DNA of 52,576 nt from positions 3,538,839-3,591,414 of the forward strand of contig NZ_HE997181.1 in assembly GCF_000312425.1 (NCBI RefSeq), read 5' to 3'. Shown piece by piece: positions 27,460 through 37,140 of the stretch. The notes under the pieces are model-generated. The model had not been told where the DNA came from, ran no database searches, and saw only the letters and a list, made by a program, of their open reading frames with translations. Both the position numbers and the translations under genes were made by a program. How positions within the stretch are numbered: position 1 is the first letter of the stretch; each line of letters starts with the position of its first letter. This DNA is from Reyranella massiliensis 521. GTDB lineage: Bacteria; Pseudomonadota; Alphaproteobacteria; Reyranellales; Reyranellaceae.

Positions 27460-28656
27460 ATGTCTGCTTGGGCGCGCGTTCAGACGGCGCAGGCCTGTCG
27501 CCAACCGAGAGAAGCCAGGACTTTGCCAGACACCCTTCCGATCACGACGCTGGCGAGTGCTGCCCTGTGGACGCTCGGCGTAGGCTGGCTGCTCGGCACC
27601 CTGGGTATGGCCTTGCTGCAGCCGCTGAAGCGTTTGCGCCGGAACGGAGCGGTCCTATCCTCGTCTGCCGTTCCTGTCTCCGTCATCGTGCCGGTAAGCT
27701 CGCCCGCACCTGCCTTGCCGCAGTGCGCCGCGTCGCTGGCCGCGCTCGATCATCCGACGGTCGAAATCATCCTGTGCTGTGCCGAAACCGATCCGGCCGC
27801 CGCCGCCGCCATCGAAGCCGCCGTGCAACGCCATCCGGCATTGCAGAGCCGCGTCGTCGTGCCGGCCCCTCTCCGCAACCCCAAATCCGCGCTGCTGGCG
27901 GCGGCCGTGCCGCTGGCCGCTCACGATCTGCTGCTGCTCAGCGACGACAATGTCGTCGCCTCGCCGCAACGGATCGCGCAACACCTGGCCGTTCGCGCAG
28001 CGGGCCATGGCCTGGTCTCCGCCTGCGCCCTGGGCGAGGCGGCGGCGTCCTTCTGGGGCGAGGTCGATGCGGCCTTCATGAACGGGCAGTTCGCCCGCCT
28101 GCAACGTGCCGGCGACGCCGTGGGCCTTTCCTTCAGCACCGGCAAGTCGATGCTGGTGTCGCGGCAGGACCTGCTGGCCAGCGGCGGTTTCGCGCCGTCG
28201 GGCGACACGATGTGCGAGGATGCCGTGGTGCAGCGCCAGCTCGTCCAGGCCGGCCAGCGGGTGGCGCTCACGGCGGAGCCGGTGCGCCAGCCGATCGGCC
28301 GGCGCGACTTCGGCGAGGTCTGGCATCGCCATCTGCGCTGGGCGACCTGCCGGCGACAGTTTGCGCCTCTGCTCTTCGGCCTTGAGTTGGTCACTTCCGC
28401 ACCCGTGGCGGTGCTGGCGGGCGGGGTGGCAGCGGGATCGCTGGGGTTCGGGTTCGTCGGCGGCGCCGGGACGACGGCGATCCTGTTCCTTGGTGCGGAA
28501 TGGGCCTTCTTGCGACTGGCCGGCTGGCCTGCCGGGCGGGCTTTCCCCTTCGTCTGGGCGGCGCGCGAAGCGCTGGCGCCGGCGCTTTGGCTGGCTGCGT
28601 TGCTGCCGCGCCGGCGGACTTACTGGCGGAACCGGCCGGTGCCGCTGCGGCGATAG
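27460..28656 (+). CDS. GT21 ceramide-glucosyltransferase-like glycosyltransferase
   Basis: A 398-residue inner-membrane glycosyltransferase resembling ceramide glucosyltransferase/HpnI (GT21, Pfam Glyco_transf_21). An N-terminal membrane segment near residues 33-53 (ALWTLGVGWLLGTLGMALL) precedes the GT-A domain: VSVIVPVSSPAPALP, LLLLSDDNVVASP (catalytic-type DD), EDAVVQRQ (ED) and HLRWATCRR (the R-x-x-RW-like acceptor motif). Two or three hydrophobic segments follow (about 295-375). These enzymes transfer a sugar to a lipid, which fits the PKS/oxoamine-synthase lipid genes next door. The ATG at 27460 lies just after the island's direct repeat, so the first 20 residues may not be ancestral. 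The 3' end overlaps the convergent formyltransferase gene by 37 bases. Confidence 0.75.
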   Translation: MSAWARVQTAQACRQPREARTLPDTLPITTLASAALWTLGVGWLLGTLGMALLQPLKRLRRNGAVLSSSAVPVSVIVPVSSPAPALPQCAASLAALDHPTVEIILCCAETDPAAAAAIEAAVQRHPALQSRVVVPAPLRNPKSALLAAAVPLAAHDLLLLSDDNVVASPQRIAQHLAVRAAGHGLVSACALGEAAASFWGEVDAAFMNGQFARLQRAGDAVGLSFSTGKSMLVSRQDLLASGGFAPSGDTMCEDAVVQRQLVQAGQRVALTAEPVRQPIGRRDFGEVWHRHLRWATCRRQFAPLLFGLELVTSAPVAVLAGGVAAGSLGFGFVGGAGTTAILFLGAEWAFLRLAGWPAGRAFPFVWAAREALAPALWLAALLPRRRTYWRNRPVPLRR

Positions 28657-29531
28657 GTCGGCAACACGGCGCCAGCGATCAATCGAATTGCATACCAGAG
28701 ACCGCATAGCCGCACACCGGCACACCGCGCCTCGGCAATTTCGGCAGCGGTTGGAAAGCCTCGGTATCGGCCCGCGGCCGGCGGGCTGACGGTCCGTTTG
28801 GAGGCAATGTCCTCCAGTGCCTCTCCCAGTGCGCCTGCCCCGGCCAGAAAGAGATCGGTATTGATCTCGGCCACAGACTTGCGGGCATCGATCGGCCGCT
28901 CGGCCTGACGGAGGATCGACCCGGCGTCGATCCGGGCATCCTCGATGCGATGGACGGTGGCCCCACTCGTGGTGCGCCCCTCCGCCAAGGCCCAGAAGAC
29001 CGGACAGGGGCCCCGCAAGTCGGGCAGCAACGAGGGATGGATGTTGATGGCTCCGAGGCGCGGGATCGTGATGGCAGACGGCTGCAGGATCTGATCAAAG
29101 TTCACGACGACCAGCACATCCGGCGCATAGGCGCGCAGGCGATCCAGGGTCTCCGCTCCATTGATGTCGCCCGTCTCCACCAGCGTCGCGCCATGGCGCC
29201 GAGCCAACGCTGGCAAGGTTTCGAGCGCAGGCCTGCCCAGAAAACGCAACAGTCGGGCAACTACCGCCACGACCTGGGCCGAGATCAGGTCGAAGCCCAG
29301 CCAGAACGTCATGCGGATGCCGGATTTGCGGACGCTGGCGGCCAGCTGATCGAAGAACCCGCCATGGGCCGTATCGAAGCGGCGCGAGATGAGCACAAGA
29401 CCGATGCGGTCGCCGAACGAGTCGAAGATGCGATTGAGCGCCGGTACGCAGGTCAGGCTCTCCAGGTGGCAGAGGACAATGCGTTGCACATCAAGTGCAT
29501 CTGGGGATTTCTTCAGTTCTGTGACGCTCAT
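28620..29531 (-). CDS. Formyltransferase-family protein
   Basis: A protein of about 303 residues from ATG 29531 (MSVTELKKSPDAL); the frame is open to 29615. The catalytic region matches formyltetrahydrofolate-dependent formyltransferases: INIHPSLLPDLRGPCPVFW with the Asn and His, then SGATVHRIEDARIDAGSIL with the Asp, completing the Asn-His-Asp triad. It lacks the C-terminal OB-type domain of tRNA-Met formyltransferase, so a sugar or lipid amine is a more likely substrate. It is divergent from the PKS (170 bases between starts), convergent with the GT21 gene, and could N-formylate the amino group introduced by the oxoamine synthase or an amino sugar. That substrate is inference. Confidence 0.75.
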   Translation of the reverse strand: MSVTELKKSPDALDVQRIVLCHLESLTCVPALNRIFDSFGDRIGLVLISRRFDTAHGGFFDQLAASVRKSGIRMTFWLGFDLISAQVVAVVARLLRFLGRPALETLPALARRHGATLVETGDINGAETLDRLRAYAPDVLVVVNFDQILQPSAITIPRLGAINIHPSLLPDLRGPCPVFWALAEGRTTSGATVHRIEDARIDAGSILRQAERPIDARKSVAEINTDLFLAGAGALGEALEDIASKRTVSPPAAGRYRGFPTAAEIAEARCAGVRLCGLWYAIRLIAGAVLPTYRRSGTGRFRQ

Positions 29532-29700
29532 TGTGCAGTGCAGCAGTTGCAGGAAATTGCCACCCCCAGTATGGTGAATGTCAGCCCGCGGCTGAACTGA
29601 ATTGGTTGAAGACAAAGATTGATCATCAAGTCGTTCGCGAGTGCCGACTCATAAGGTGGAGAGGGGCGACTGGCGTTCGGTTGGGGGGCATTGAACGTCG

Positions 29701-32700
29701 ATGACGGTGCATGACGAAGTCGCGATCGTTGGCTATGCCGGCCGCCTGCCCGGTGCAAAGAATGCCGAAGGTTTCTGGCGTCTGCTGCGGGACAATCGCT
29801 CTGCGATAAGCTGGATCACACCGGACCGCTTCCCGACTGCCTCCTATTACCACCCGTCGACCGACCAGCCGGGTCGTGCCTACACCTTCGCTGCCGGCCT
29901 GATCGACGATGTCTGGGGCTTCGACGCCTCGGCCTTCGGCATGAGCCCGCGCGAGGCCGAACAGGTCGATCCCCAGCAGCGCCACCTGTTGGAGGTCACA
30001 CACGACGCTCTGGCGCATGCCGGCATCCGTCCGTCGAAGATCGCCGGCACCCATACCGGCGTCTATGTCGGCGCCTCGTCGGTCGACTATGGCGCACGCT
30101 TCTTCGCCGATCCGTCTGCGGCCGACGTCCACATGATGACGGGCAATACGCTCAGCATCGTCTCCAATCGGCTTTCCTACAGTCTCGACCTGCACGGTCC
30201 CAGCTTCACGGTCGATACGGCCTGCTCGTCGTCGCTGGTGGCGCTCTCGCTGGCAGCGGACGCCATCCGCAACGGGACGGTCGAAACGGCCATCGTCGGC
30301 GGCGTCAACCTGCTGCTCTCGCCCTTCTCGTTCGTCGGCTTCTCCCGCGCCTCGATGCTGTCGCCGACCGGCCGCTGCCGGCCGTTCGACGCGGCCGCTG
30401 ACGGCTATGTCCGGGCCGAGGGCGCGGTCGTGCTCGTCCTGCAGTCGATTGCCACCGCCCGCAAGGCGCGCAACCGAATCCATGCGACGATTGTCGGCTC
30501 GGCCATCGGACAGGACGGCCGGACGACCGGCCTTTCCCTGCCTTCGGCCGAATCGCAGCGTCGCCTGTTGGAGCAGGTCTACGGCGAGTTCGGCGTCGAT
30601 CCTAGCGACCTCGCCTTCGTCGAGGCGCACGGCACCGGCACGCAGGCCGGCGATCCGCTGGAAGCCGATGCGCTGGGCAAGGGGCTGGCGCAGCGGCGCT
30701 CGCAGCCTCTGCCGATCGGCTCGGTGAAATCGAACATCGGCCATCTCGAACCCGCGTCGGGTCTGGCGGGGGTGCTGAAGTCGATCCTGGCGCTGAACCA
30801 CGGCGTCCTGCCGGGCACGCTGCACCAAGTCTCGCCGAACGAGAACATCCCGCTGGACGAACTCAACCTCAAGGTGGTCGGCCAGAACTGGTCGCTGCCG
30901 GAACGCCGCGGTCCGTCGCTGGCCGGTGTGAATTCATTCGGCTTCGGCGGCACCAACGCCCACGTTATCCTGCGTGGCGAGGATACGTCGGTGAGCGTGG
31001 CGCACCCGAAGTCCGAGGCCGGTCCGCCGCCGCTGCTGCTGTCGGCGCACACGGCCGAGGCGCTGCCCGAATTGGCGCGTGCCTTCATCGAGCAGTGGCC
31101 GTCAGACAAGCGCCTGAGCGGCGACTTCATCGGCGCCGCCGCCCACCTGCGCGATCCCCTGCCGCATCGGCTGATCGTGCGCGGCAAGACCGCCGAGGAA
31201 ACGAAGCATCATCTCGAACAGTTCGCCCAGGGCGAGCCGTCGCCCGTAGTCCAGAGCGGCCAGGCGCTCGGCACGAACCTGCCCGTTGCTTACATCTTCT
31301 CCGGCAACGGCTCGCAGTGGGTCGGTATGGGCCGAACCGCGTGGCACGCCAATCCGCGCTTCCGCGAGGCTCTGAAGGAAGTCGACGGCCACTTCTCCCG
31401 GCGCCAGAAGGAATCGCTGGTCGATCTGATGTTCGCCGACGATCTCGCGCAGAAGCTGCGTCAGGCGACCTATGCCCAGCCGCTGTTGCTGGCCCTGCAG
31501 ATCGCCACGGTGCGCAGCTTCGAGGCGCTGGGCGTCACGCCTGTCGCAACGATGGGACACAGCGTCGGCGAAATCGCCGCCGCCTGGTGTGCGGGCGCGC
31601 TGAGCCTCGACCAGGCCATCGACGTCGTGATCGCCCGCAGCCGCCACCAGGAATCGGTGCGGCACTCCGGCGCCATGGCGGCCCTGATGCTGGGTGAGCG
31701 CGACGCCCGTCGCTTCCTCGCGTCGGCAAACGTGCCCGGCGTGGATATCGCGGCAATCAACAGCTGGCGCAGCGTCACCGTTTCGGGGCCGGTCAAGCAG
31801 ATCGACCTGATGCTGACGGCGGCGTCGGACCTGCGCATCGGCGCCCGGCGACTCGACCTCGACTACCCCTTCCACAGCGCGCTGGTCGATCCGGTGCGGG
31901 CGCCGCTCCTGCGCGAACTGAAGGGCCTGAAGCCACTCAACGTGCGCCGCCGCTTCGTGTCGACGGTGACCGGTGGATTAGCGGACCGCGACATGCTCGG
32001 CCCCGAACATTGGTGGCTGAATGTCCGCGAGCCGGTGCATTTCGAGGCCGGCCTGAATTGCCTTCTGAAGGAAGGACTGCGCCTGTTCGTCGAGATCGGG
32101 CCCAAGCCGATCCTGGCCAGCTATCTCCGCGACACGATGCGCGAAGCCAATGTCCGTGGCGCTGTCGTCGAATCGCTGACCGAATCCCTGGAGCAGGACG
32201 ACAGCGATCCGGTCGAGCGGGCCGTCTCCCGCCTGGTACTGCTGGGCGGACAGGTCGATCCTCAGCGCTTCTTCGGCCCGCCGCCGGTGGCCGCACTGCC
32301 CCTGCCGGCCTATCCGTGGCGGCATTCGCAGTTCAAGGTACGGCCGACCTCCGAAGCCGCCAGCACCTTCGCCGGACCGTCGCATGCGTTACTGGGCTCG
32401 CGGCCGCGCCAGGATGACTCGGCATGGTTCTCGACGATCGACCCGGCCCTGTTTCCATGGATGGCCGATCACAAGGTCGGCGGCCTCTCGGTCTTCCCGG
32501 CTGCCGGCTATGTCGAGGTGATGCTGGCGGTGGCGCGGGAACTCTATCCCGACGGCGCCATCGAACTGCGCGAATTCGACATCGTGCGCCCGCTGGTATT
32601 CGACGGCGCAGCGTCGTTCGAGACCTCGGTCCGGTTCGATCGCGAGACCGGCATGGCCGAATTTCTGTCCCGTCCGCGCAATGCTGCCCCCGAGTGGTCC

Positions 32701-35700
32701 ATGAACGCGCGCGGCATCATCGGTCGCTCGCCGGCCGGCGAAGGCAAGGTGCCTGCCAAGGCCGACATGATGGGCACGGTGATCGTGCCGAAGGCCAAGG
32801 TCTATGACGTGTCGCGCGGATTGGGCTTCGACTACGGCCCGACCTTCCAGCGCATTCGCCATGTCTCCTTCCCCGAACCCAAGCTCGCCGTAGCGGCCCT
32901 CGAACCCGAGGAGACAACGGCGCTTGGCGGTCGCGTCATCGATCTCACGGCCCTCGACTCGGCATTCCATGCGCTGTTCGCGTCGGAGGAAGCCGGCGTC
33001 GCCGACATGCCGATGAAGCGCATGCTGCCGGTCCGCTTCGGCCGGGTGCGCGTCTTCGATCCGGGCGCCACGGCAACGCGCGCGATCGCCCGTACGCTGC
33101 GTCAATCGCTGACGTCGATGCTGGTCGATATCAATCTGCTGGACGAGACCGGCAAGGTCGTCGCCGTCGCCGAGTCGGTGCGGCTGATCGAGGCTCCCGT
33201 CGGGTTGGGCCCGGATCCGCGGTCCTTCACTTACCAGACGACCGCCTGGTCATTGGAACGCGCCGGCAAGCCGTCGATCGTGCATTTCCGCAATGGCGAC
33301 GTTGCGACGCTCGACGGCGTGACCGACCCGGCGGCCCTCAGCGAGGCGCTGCTGCTGCTCGATGCCGGCTGCCTGCGCTCGGCCTGGAATGCCTTCCGCA
33401 ACGGACCTGCAGCGCAGGACCTGCGCGAACTGCCGGCCGGACCGGAGGGCGAAGCCGACTGGGCGGCCCATCTTTGCTCGGCACTGCTCTGGCATCTCGA
33501 GACCAAGAATCTGGTGCTCGAGCAGCAGGGCGCCCCGGCGCTGGCCGAGACCTGCGACCTGCCGACGGTCGATTCGCTGGTACGTTCGCTGCTCGCCCGT
33601 CATCCGACGATGGCCACCGAGGCGGCGAGCCTGTCGCGCCTCGGCCAGATCATGGAACGGGTCGTGGTCGGCGACACCTCCGTGCAGGCCGAGCTCCAGT
33701 CTGCGCATTGGCGTCAGCTTGATACGGCGTCGCGACAGATCACCCTGCTTCGGCGGGCCGTATTCGACGAACTCTTCCAGGCCATCACGGCGCGGCCGGA
33801 AGGCCGGTTGCTGCGGCTGCTGCTGATCGGCGCCGAGCACGCGGTGCTCGCGGCCGAACTACTGCGCGGCGTTCCCGGCCTCGACATCGTCATAACCGAC
33901 CTCGATCCGGATCGTCTCGATCAGGCGCGCGCCGCAATGGACGACGACGCCCAGTACGTTCGCTGCGTTCCCTGGACCGATCTCGAATCCTGGCCGGCGA
34001 GCACGTTCGACCTTGCCGCCGCTGTCGACGCCTTGAGCGAGATTGCCGCCTCAGGCGACGGGCTCGACCGCTTGCAGCGCGTTCTGCGTCCCGCAGCCCC
34101 ACTGCTGGCCGGCGAACCGGCGCCCAGTCTCTTCTGGGATATCGTGCGCGGCATCCGCCCGAAATGGTGGGCGCGCTCGGCCAATTCCTCATTCCCCGTC
34201 GGCGCCTTGCTGACAGCGCGCGAATGGACGGACGAACTGGAGAGCGCAGGCTTCAACACCGTTTCGGGGAAGCCGGTCCTCGGCGACGAAAGCATCGGCG
34301 TCATCGTCCACGGTACCGCTGGCGCCGCCGACGGGGCGAGCGACCTGGTATCGGATCAGCCGGTGTTCACCTGGGAAGGCGACGATACGCCCAACCGCAA
34401 GGCGCTTCAGGCGGCCCTCCCGAACGCCGGCATCGGTGCTCCCGAGACGGCGACGACCGACGTGGCCTGGATCATCGATGCCAACCGGGCCGGCGCAACC
34501 GTGCCACAGATGAGCGCCTTGCTGTCGCGCATGGTCGACCGATGCCGGCGCCTGGGTGCGGCGCCGACGCGGCTCTGGCTGGTGGTGGACTTCGGTGAAA
34601 AGGCACCAGGACGTTCTCCCCTGGAGAGCCCGCTCTGGTGTGCCCTCACGGCGGCGATGCGCGTTGCGCAAAACGAATACGCCGCCCTCGAAATCCATTG
34701 CCTTGGCCTGGCGAGTACGCCGGCATCGGCGACCCTGCGGCGTGCGGCAGAGGAAATGGCCGCCCCGACCGACGAACGCGAGGTCTACTTCGACGGCCAG
34801 GAGCGCCTGGTCTTCCGCCTCACGCGCGGCGCAGCACCGCCAGCGCGGCGGCTGGAGCGCGGCGACGATGTTGCGCTGAAGCTGATCCCGCGCTCGAGCT
34901 CGAATCGGGGAGCCCTTGCCTGGTCGGCGACGCCGCGGCCCGTTCCGGGTCCCGGCGAGGTCGAAATCGAAGTGGAGGCGACCGGACTCAACTTCCGCGA
35001 CGTCATGTGGAACCTCGGCCTCCTGCCGGAAGAAGCGCTTGAAGACGGCTATGCCGGCCCTGCGCTCGGTATGGAATGCGCCGGCACGATCAGCGCGGTG
35101 GGGCCCGAGATCATGGAATACGAAGTCGGCGACAAGGTCGTTGCCTTCGTGTCCGGCGGCTTCGCGAGCCACGTCGTGACGCCGGTCTTCTCGGTCAGCC
35201 CCCTGCCCGGCAATCTCACCTTCGAGGCGGCGGCGACGTTGCCTGTCGCCTTCCTCACCGCCTACTACTCGCTGGTTCACCTCGCCGGGCTGAAGCAAGG
35301 CGAGACCGTGCTGGTCCATGGCGGTGCCGGCGCCGTCGGTCTCGCCGCCCTTCAGGTCGCGCGCTTCTGCGGCGCCAAGGTCATCGCCACGGCCGGCAGC
35401 GACGAAAAGCGGGCTCTGCTGCGCGACCTCGGCGCCGACGTCGTGCTGAACTCCCGCACGCTCGCCTTCGCGGACGAGGTTTCGACCCACACGAATGGCC
35501 GCGGCGTCGACATCGTCCTGAATTCGCTGGCCGGCGAGGCGATGATCCGCTCGATGGACTGCCTGAGGCCGTTCGGCCGGTTCATCGAACTGGGCAAGCG
35601 CGACTTCTACGCCAACACGCATCTCGGCCTGCGGCCGTTCCGCCGCAACCTCAGCTACTTCGGCGTCGATGTCGACCAGCTCATCATCGAGCATCGCGAC

Positions 35701-37140
35701 CTGACGCAGCGCCTGTTCGGCGAGCTGATCGAGCTGTTCGCGACCGGCGAATTCCAGCCCCTGCCGCATCGCATCTTCGGAGGCGAGCGCCTCGGCGATG
35801 CCTTCCGGCTGATGCAGCGCGCCGGACATATCGGCAAGATCGTCGTGACGCCTGCCCGGCAGGCAAGCGAAGACAGCCGCGCAACGGGGAGGTTCCCGGT
35901 CGATGCCGAGGGCGCTCACCTCGTGATCGGCGGCACCAGTGGCTTCGGCCTGGCGACGGCCGAGTGGCTGGCCGAGCGCGGCGCACGCCATCTCGTGCTG
36001 GCAAGCCGGTCCGGCCAGCTGGCCGACGGCGCTACCGCCCGTATCGAAGCGCTGCGGCGCAGCGGCGTCGAGGTCAGGACAGTCGCGCTCGACGTCACCG
36101 ATGCCGGCGCCCTGCAACGCGGCGTCAAGAACATCGCCGGCCATCGGCCGCTCAAGGGCATCGCCCACGCCGCGATGGTGCTCGACGACCGCCTGATCGA
36201 CGGCATGGATCAGGAAGCGATCACCAAGGTACTGCAACCGAAGATGGGCGGCGCGCTCAACATCGAAGCGCTGGCCTCCGAACTCCAGGCATCGGGACAG
36301 AAGCTCGACTATCTGTTGCTCTACTCGTCGGCGACGACGCTGCTGGGCAATCCGGGCCAGTTCAACTATGTCGCCGCCAACGGCTTCCTCGAAGGGCTGG
36401 CCCGCCAGGCCCAGCAGCGCGGCCTTCCCGCCCTGGCCGTCGCCTGGGGTGGCATCGAAGACACCGGCTACCTCGCCCGCAACATCTCGGCCAATACGAG
36501 CCTGAAGAAGCGCTTCGCCTCGAGCCTGATCGCGTCGCGCCCCGCGCTCGACGCGCTCGATCTCGCCTTCGATGCCGAGGGACAGCCGGCGATGGCGTTC
36601 CTCTCGATCGGACGGATCGACTGGGGCATGGCCAAGCGCGAGCTGGCGGTGACGCGCGCGCCGATGTTCGGCGCCGTGGTCCCGGCTGCCGGCACCCGCC
36701 AGACGACGGACTCGGCGGCAACGCTCGAGAAACTGCGTGGCATGACGGTCGATCAGGCGAGTGAGGCGCTCCTGGAAATCATCGTCGAGGAGATCGCCCG
36801 TGTCCTGCGCCTGCCGCCGAAGGAAATCGACCGGCATCGCGCCTTGGCCGAAATCGGCATGGACTCGCTGATGATGCTGGAGCTGCGGACCACCGTCGAA
36901 GAGTCGCTGCAGGTCGACCTGCCCATCATGTCGCTGGCCAACGGCATCACGCCGGTGGACGTCGCCCGACGGATCGCTACCCTGGTCGTAGGCGATGGTC
37001 CAAAGGAAGCGATGCCGGGCCAGCTCGCCGCCCTGTCGGCAAGCCATGTCGCCGCCGAAGCCGAATCGACAGACGTTGCTGATCGGCAGGCGGCGGTCCG
37101 CGCCGTGCTCGACCGCTCGCGTAACGTGGAAGGACTCTGA
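29701..37140 (+). CDS. rkpA: Type I polyketide synthase, RkpA-like (KS-AT-DH-MT*-ER-KR-ACP)
   Basis: A 2479-residue single-module, probably iterative, PKS with all reducing domains, similar in size and order to rhizobial RkpA, which is proposed to make a lipid for capsular polysaccharide. KS (5-430): DTACSSSL, VEAHGTGT and NIGHLEPASG give Cys-His-His. AT (525-825): GHSVGE and YPFHS. DH (895-1170): DHKVGGLSVFP and DSAFH. A methyltransferase-like stretch (about 1355-1530) has LLLIGAEHAV where GxGxG is expected and is probably inactive. ER (1738-2050): HGGAGAVGLAALQVA. KR (2070-2300): GGTSGFGLATAEWLA, LDD motif, YSSAT and NYVAAN. ACP (2350-2435): GMDSLMMLEL with the pantetheine Ser near 2384. 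There is no thioesterase. The stop overlaps the start of the oxoamine synthase gene (TGATG), so the two are coupled. A fully reduced chain is expected. Confidence 0.85.
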   Translation: MTVHDEVAIVGYAGRLPGAKNAEGFWRLLRDNRSAISWITPDRFPTASYYHPSTDQPGRAYTFAAGLIDDVWGFDASAFGMSPREAEQVDPQQRHLLEVTHDALAHAGIRPSKIAGTHTGVYVGASSVDYGARFFADPSAADVHMMTGNTLSIVSNRLSYSLDLHGPSFTVDTACSSSLVALSLAADAIRNGTVETAIVGGVNLLLSPFSFVGFSRASMLSPTGRCRPFDAAADGYVRAEGAVVLVLQSIATARKARNRIHATIVGSAIGQDGRTTGLSLPSAESQRRLLEQVYGEFGVDPSDLAFVEAHGTGTQAGDPLEADALGKGLAQRRSQPLPIGSVKSNIGHLEPASGLAGVLKSILALNHGVLPGTLHQVSPNENIPLDELNLKVVGQNWSLPERRGPSLAGVNSFGFGGTNAHVILRGEDTSVSVAHPKSEAGPPPLLLSAHTAEALPELARAFIEQWPSDKRLSGDFIGAAAHLRDPLPHRLIVRGKTAEETKHHLEQFAQGEPSPVVQSGQALGTNLPVAYIFSGNGSQWVGMGRTAWHANPRFREALKEVDGHFSRRQKESLVDLMFADDLAQKLRQATYAQPLLLALQIATVRSFEALGVTPVATMGHSVGEIAAAWCAGALSLDQAIDVVIARSRHQESVRHSGAMAALMLGERDARRFLASANVPGVDIAAINSWRSVTVSGPVKQIDLMLTAASDLRIGARRLDLDYPFHSALVDPVRAPLLRELKGLKPLNVRRRFVSTVTGGLADRDMLGPEHWWLNVREPVHFEAGLNCLLKEGLRLFVEIGPKPILASYLRDTMREANVRGAVVESLTESLEQDDSDPVERAVSRLVLLGGQVDPQRFFGPPPVAALPLPAYPWRHSQFKVRPTSEAASTFAGPSHALLGSRPRQDDSAWFSTIDPALFPWMADHKVGGLSVFPAAGYVEVMLAVARELYPDGAIELREFDIVRPLVFDGAASFETSVRFDRETGMAEFLSRPRNAAPEWSMNARGIIGRSPAGEGKVPAKADMMGTVIVPKAKVYDVSRGLGFDYGPTFQRIRHVSFPEPKLAVAALEPEETTALGGRVIDLTALDSAFHALFASEEAGVADMPMKRMLPVRFGRVRVFDPGATATRAIARTLRQSLTSMLVDINLLDETGKVVAVAESVRLIEAPVGLGPDPRSFTYQTTAWSLERAGKPSIVHFRNGDVATLDGVTDPAALSEALLLLDAGCLRSAWNAFRNGPAAQDLRELPAGPEGEADWAAHLCSALLWHLETKNLVLEQQGAPALAETCDLPTVDSLVRSLLARHPTMATEAASLSRLGQIMERVVVGDTSVQAELQSAHWRQLDTASRQITLLRRAVFDELFQAITARPEGRLLRLLLIGAEHAVLAAELLRGVPGLDIVITDLDPDRLDQARAAMDDDAQYVRCVPWTDLESWPASTFDLAAAVDALSEIAASGDGLDRLQRVLRPAAPLLAGEPAPSLFWDIVRGIRPKWWARSANSSFPVGALLTAREWTDELESAGFNTVSGKPVLGDESIGVIVHGTAGAADGASDLVSDQPVFTWEGDDTPNRKALQAALPNAGIGAPETATTDVAWIIDANRAGATVPQMSALLSRMVDRCRRLGAAPTRLWLVVDFGEKAPGRSPLESPLWCALTAAMRVAQNEYAALEIHCLGLASTPASATLRRAAEEMAAPTDEREVYFDGQERLVFRLTRGAAPPARRLERGDDVALKLIPRSSSNRGALAWSATPRPVPGPGEVEIEVEATGLNFRDVMWNLGLLPEEALEDGYAGPALGMECAGTISAVGPEIMEYEVGDKVVAFVSGGFASHVVTPVFSVSPLPGNLTFEAAATLPVAFLTAYYSLVHLAGLKQGETVLVHGGAGAVGLAALQVARFCGAKVIATAGSDEKRALLRDLGADVVLNSRTLAFADEVSTHTNGRGVDIVLNSLAGEAMIRSMDCLRPFGRFIELGKRDFYANTHLGLRPFRRNLSYFGVDVDQLIIEHRDLTQRLFGELIELFATGEFQPLPHRIFGGERLGDAFRLMQRAGHIGKIVVTPARQASEDSRATGRFPVDAEGAHLVIGGTSGFGLATAEWLAERGARHLVLASRSGQLADGATARIEALRRSGVEVRTVALDVTDAGALQRGVKNIAGHRPLKGIAHAAMVLDDRLIDGMDQEAITKVLQPKMGGALNIEALASELQASGQKLDYLLLYSSATTLLGNPGQFNYVAANGFLEGLARQAQQRGLPALAVAWGGIEDTGYLARNISANTSLKKRFASSLIASRPALDALDLAFDAEGQPAMAFLSIGRIDWGMAKRELAVTRAPMFGAVVPAAGTRQTTDSAATLEKLRGMTVDQASEALLEIIVEEIARVLRLPPKEIDRHRALAEIGMDSLMMLELRTTVEESLQVDLPIMSLANGITPVDVARRIATLVVGDGPKEAMPGQLAALSASHVAAEAESTDVADRQAAVRAVLDRSRNVEGL

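Noticed and set aside
27091..27504. A 137-codon minus-strand frame over the repeat cluster
   Set aside because: It reads through the direct repeat and the TTCCCTG motifs, has no ribosome site and no known domain; it is better explained as non-coding.
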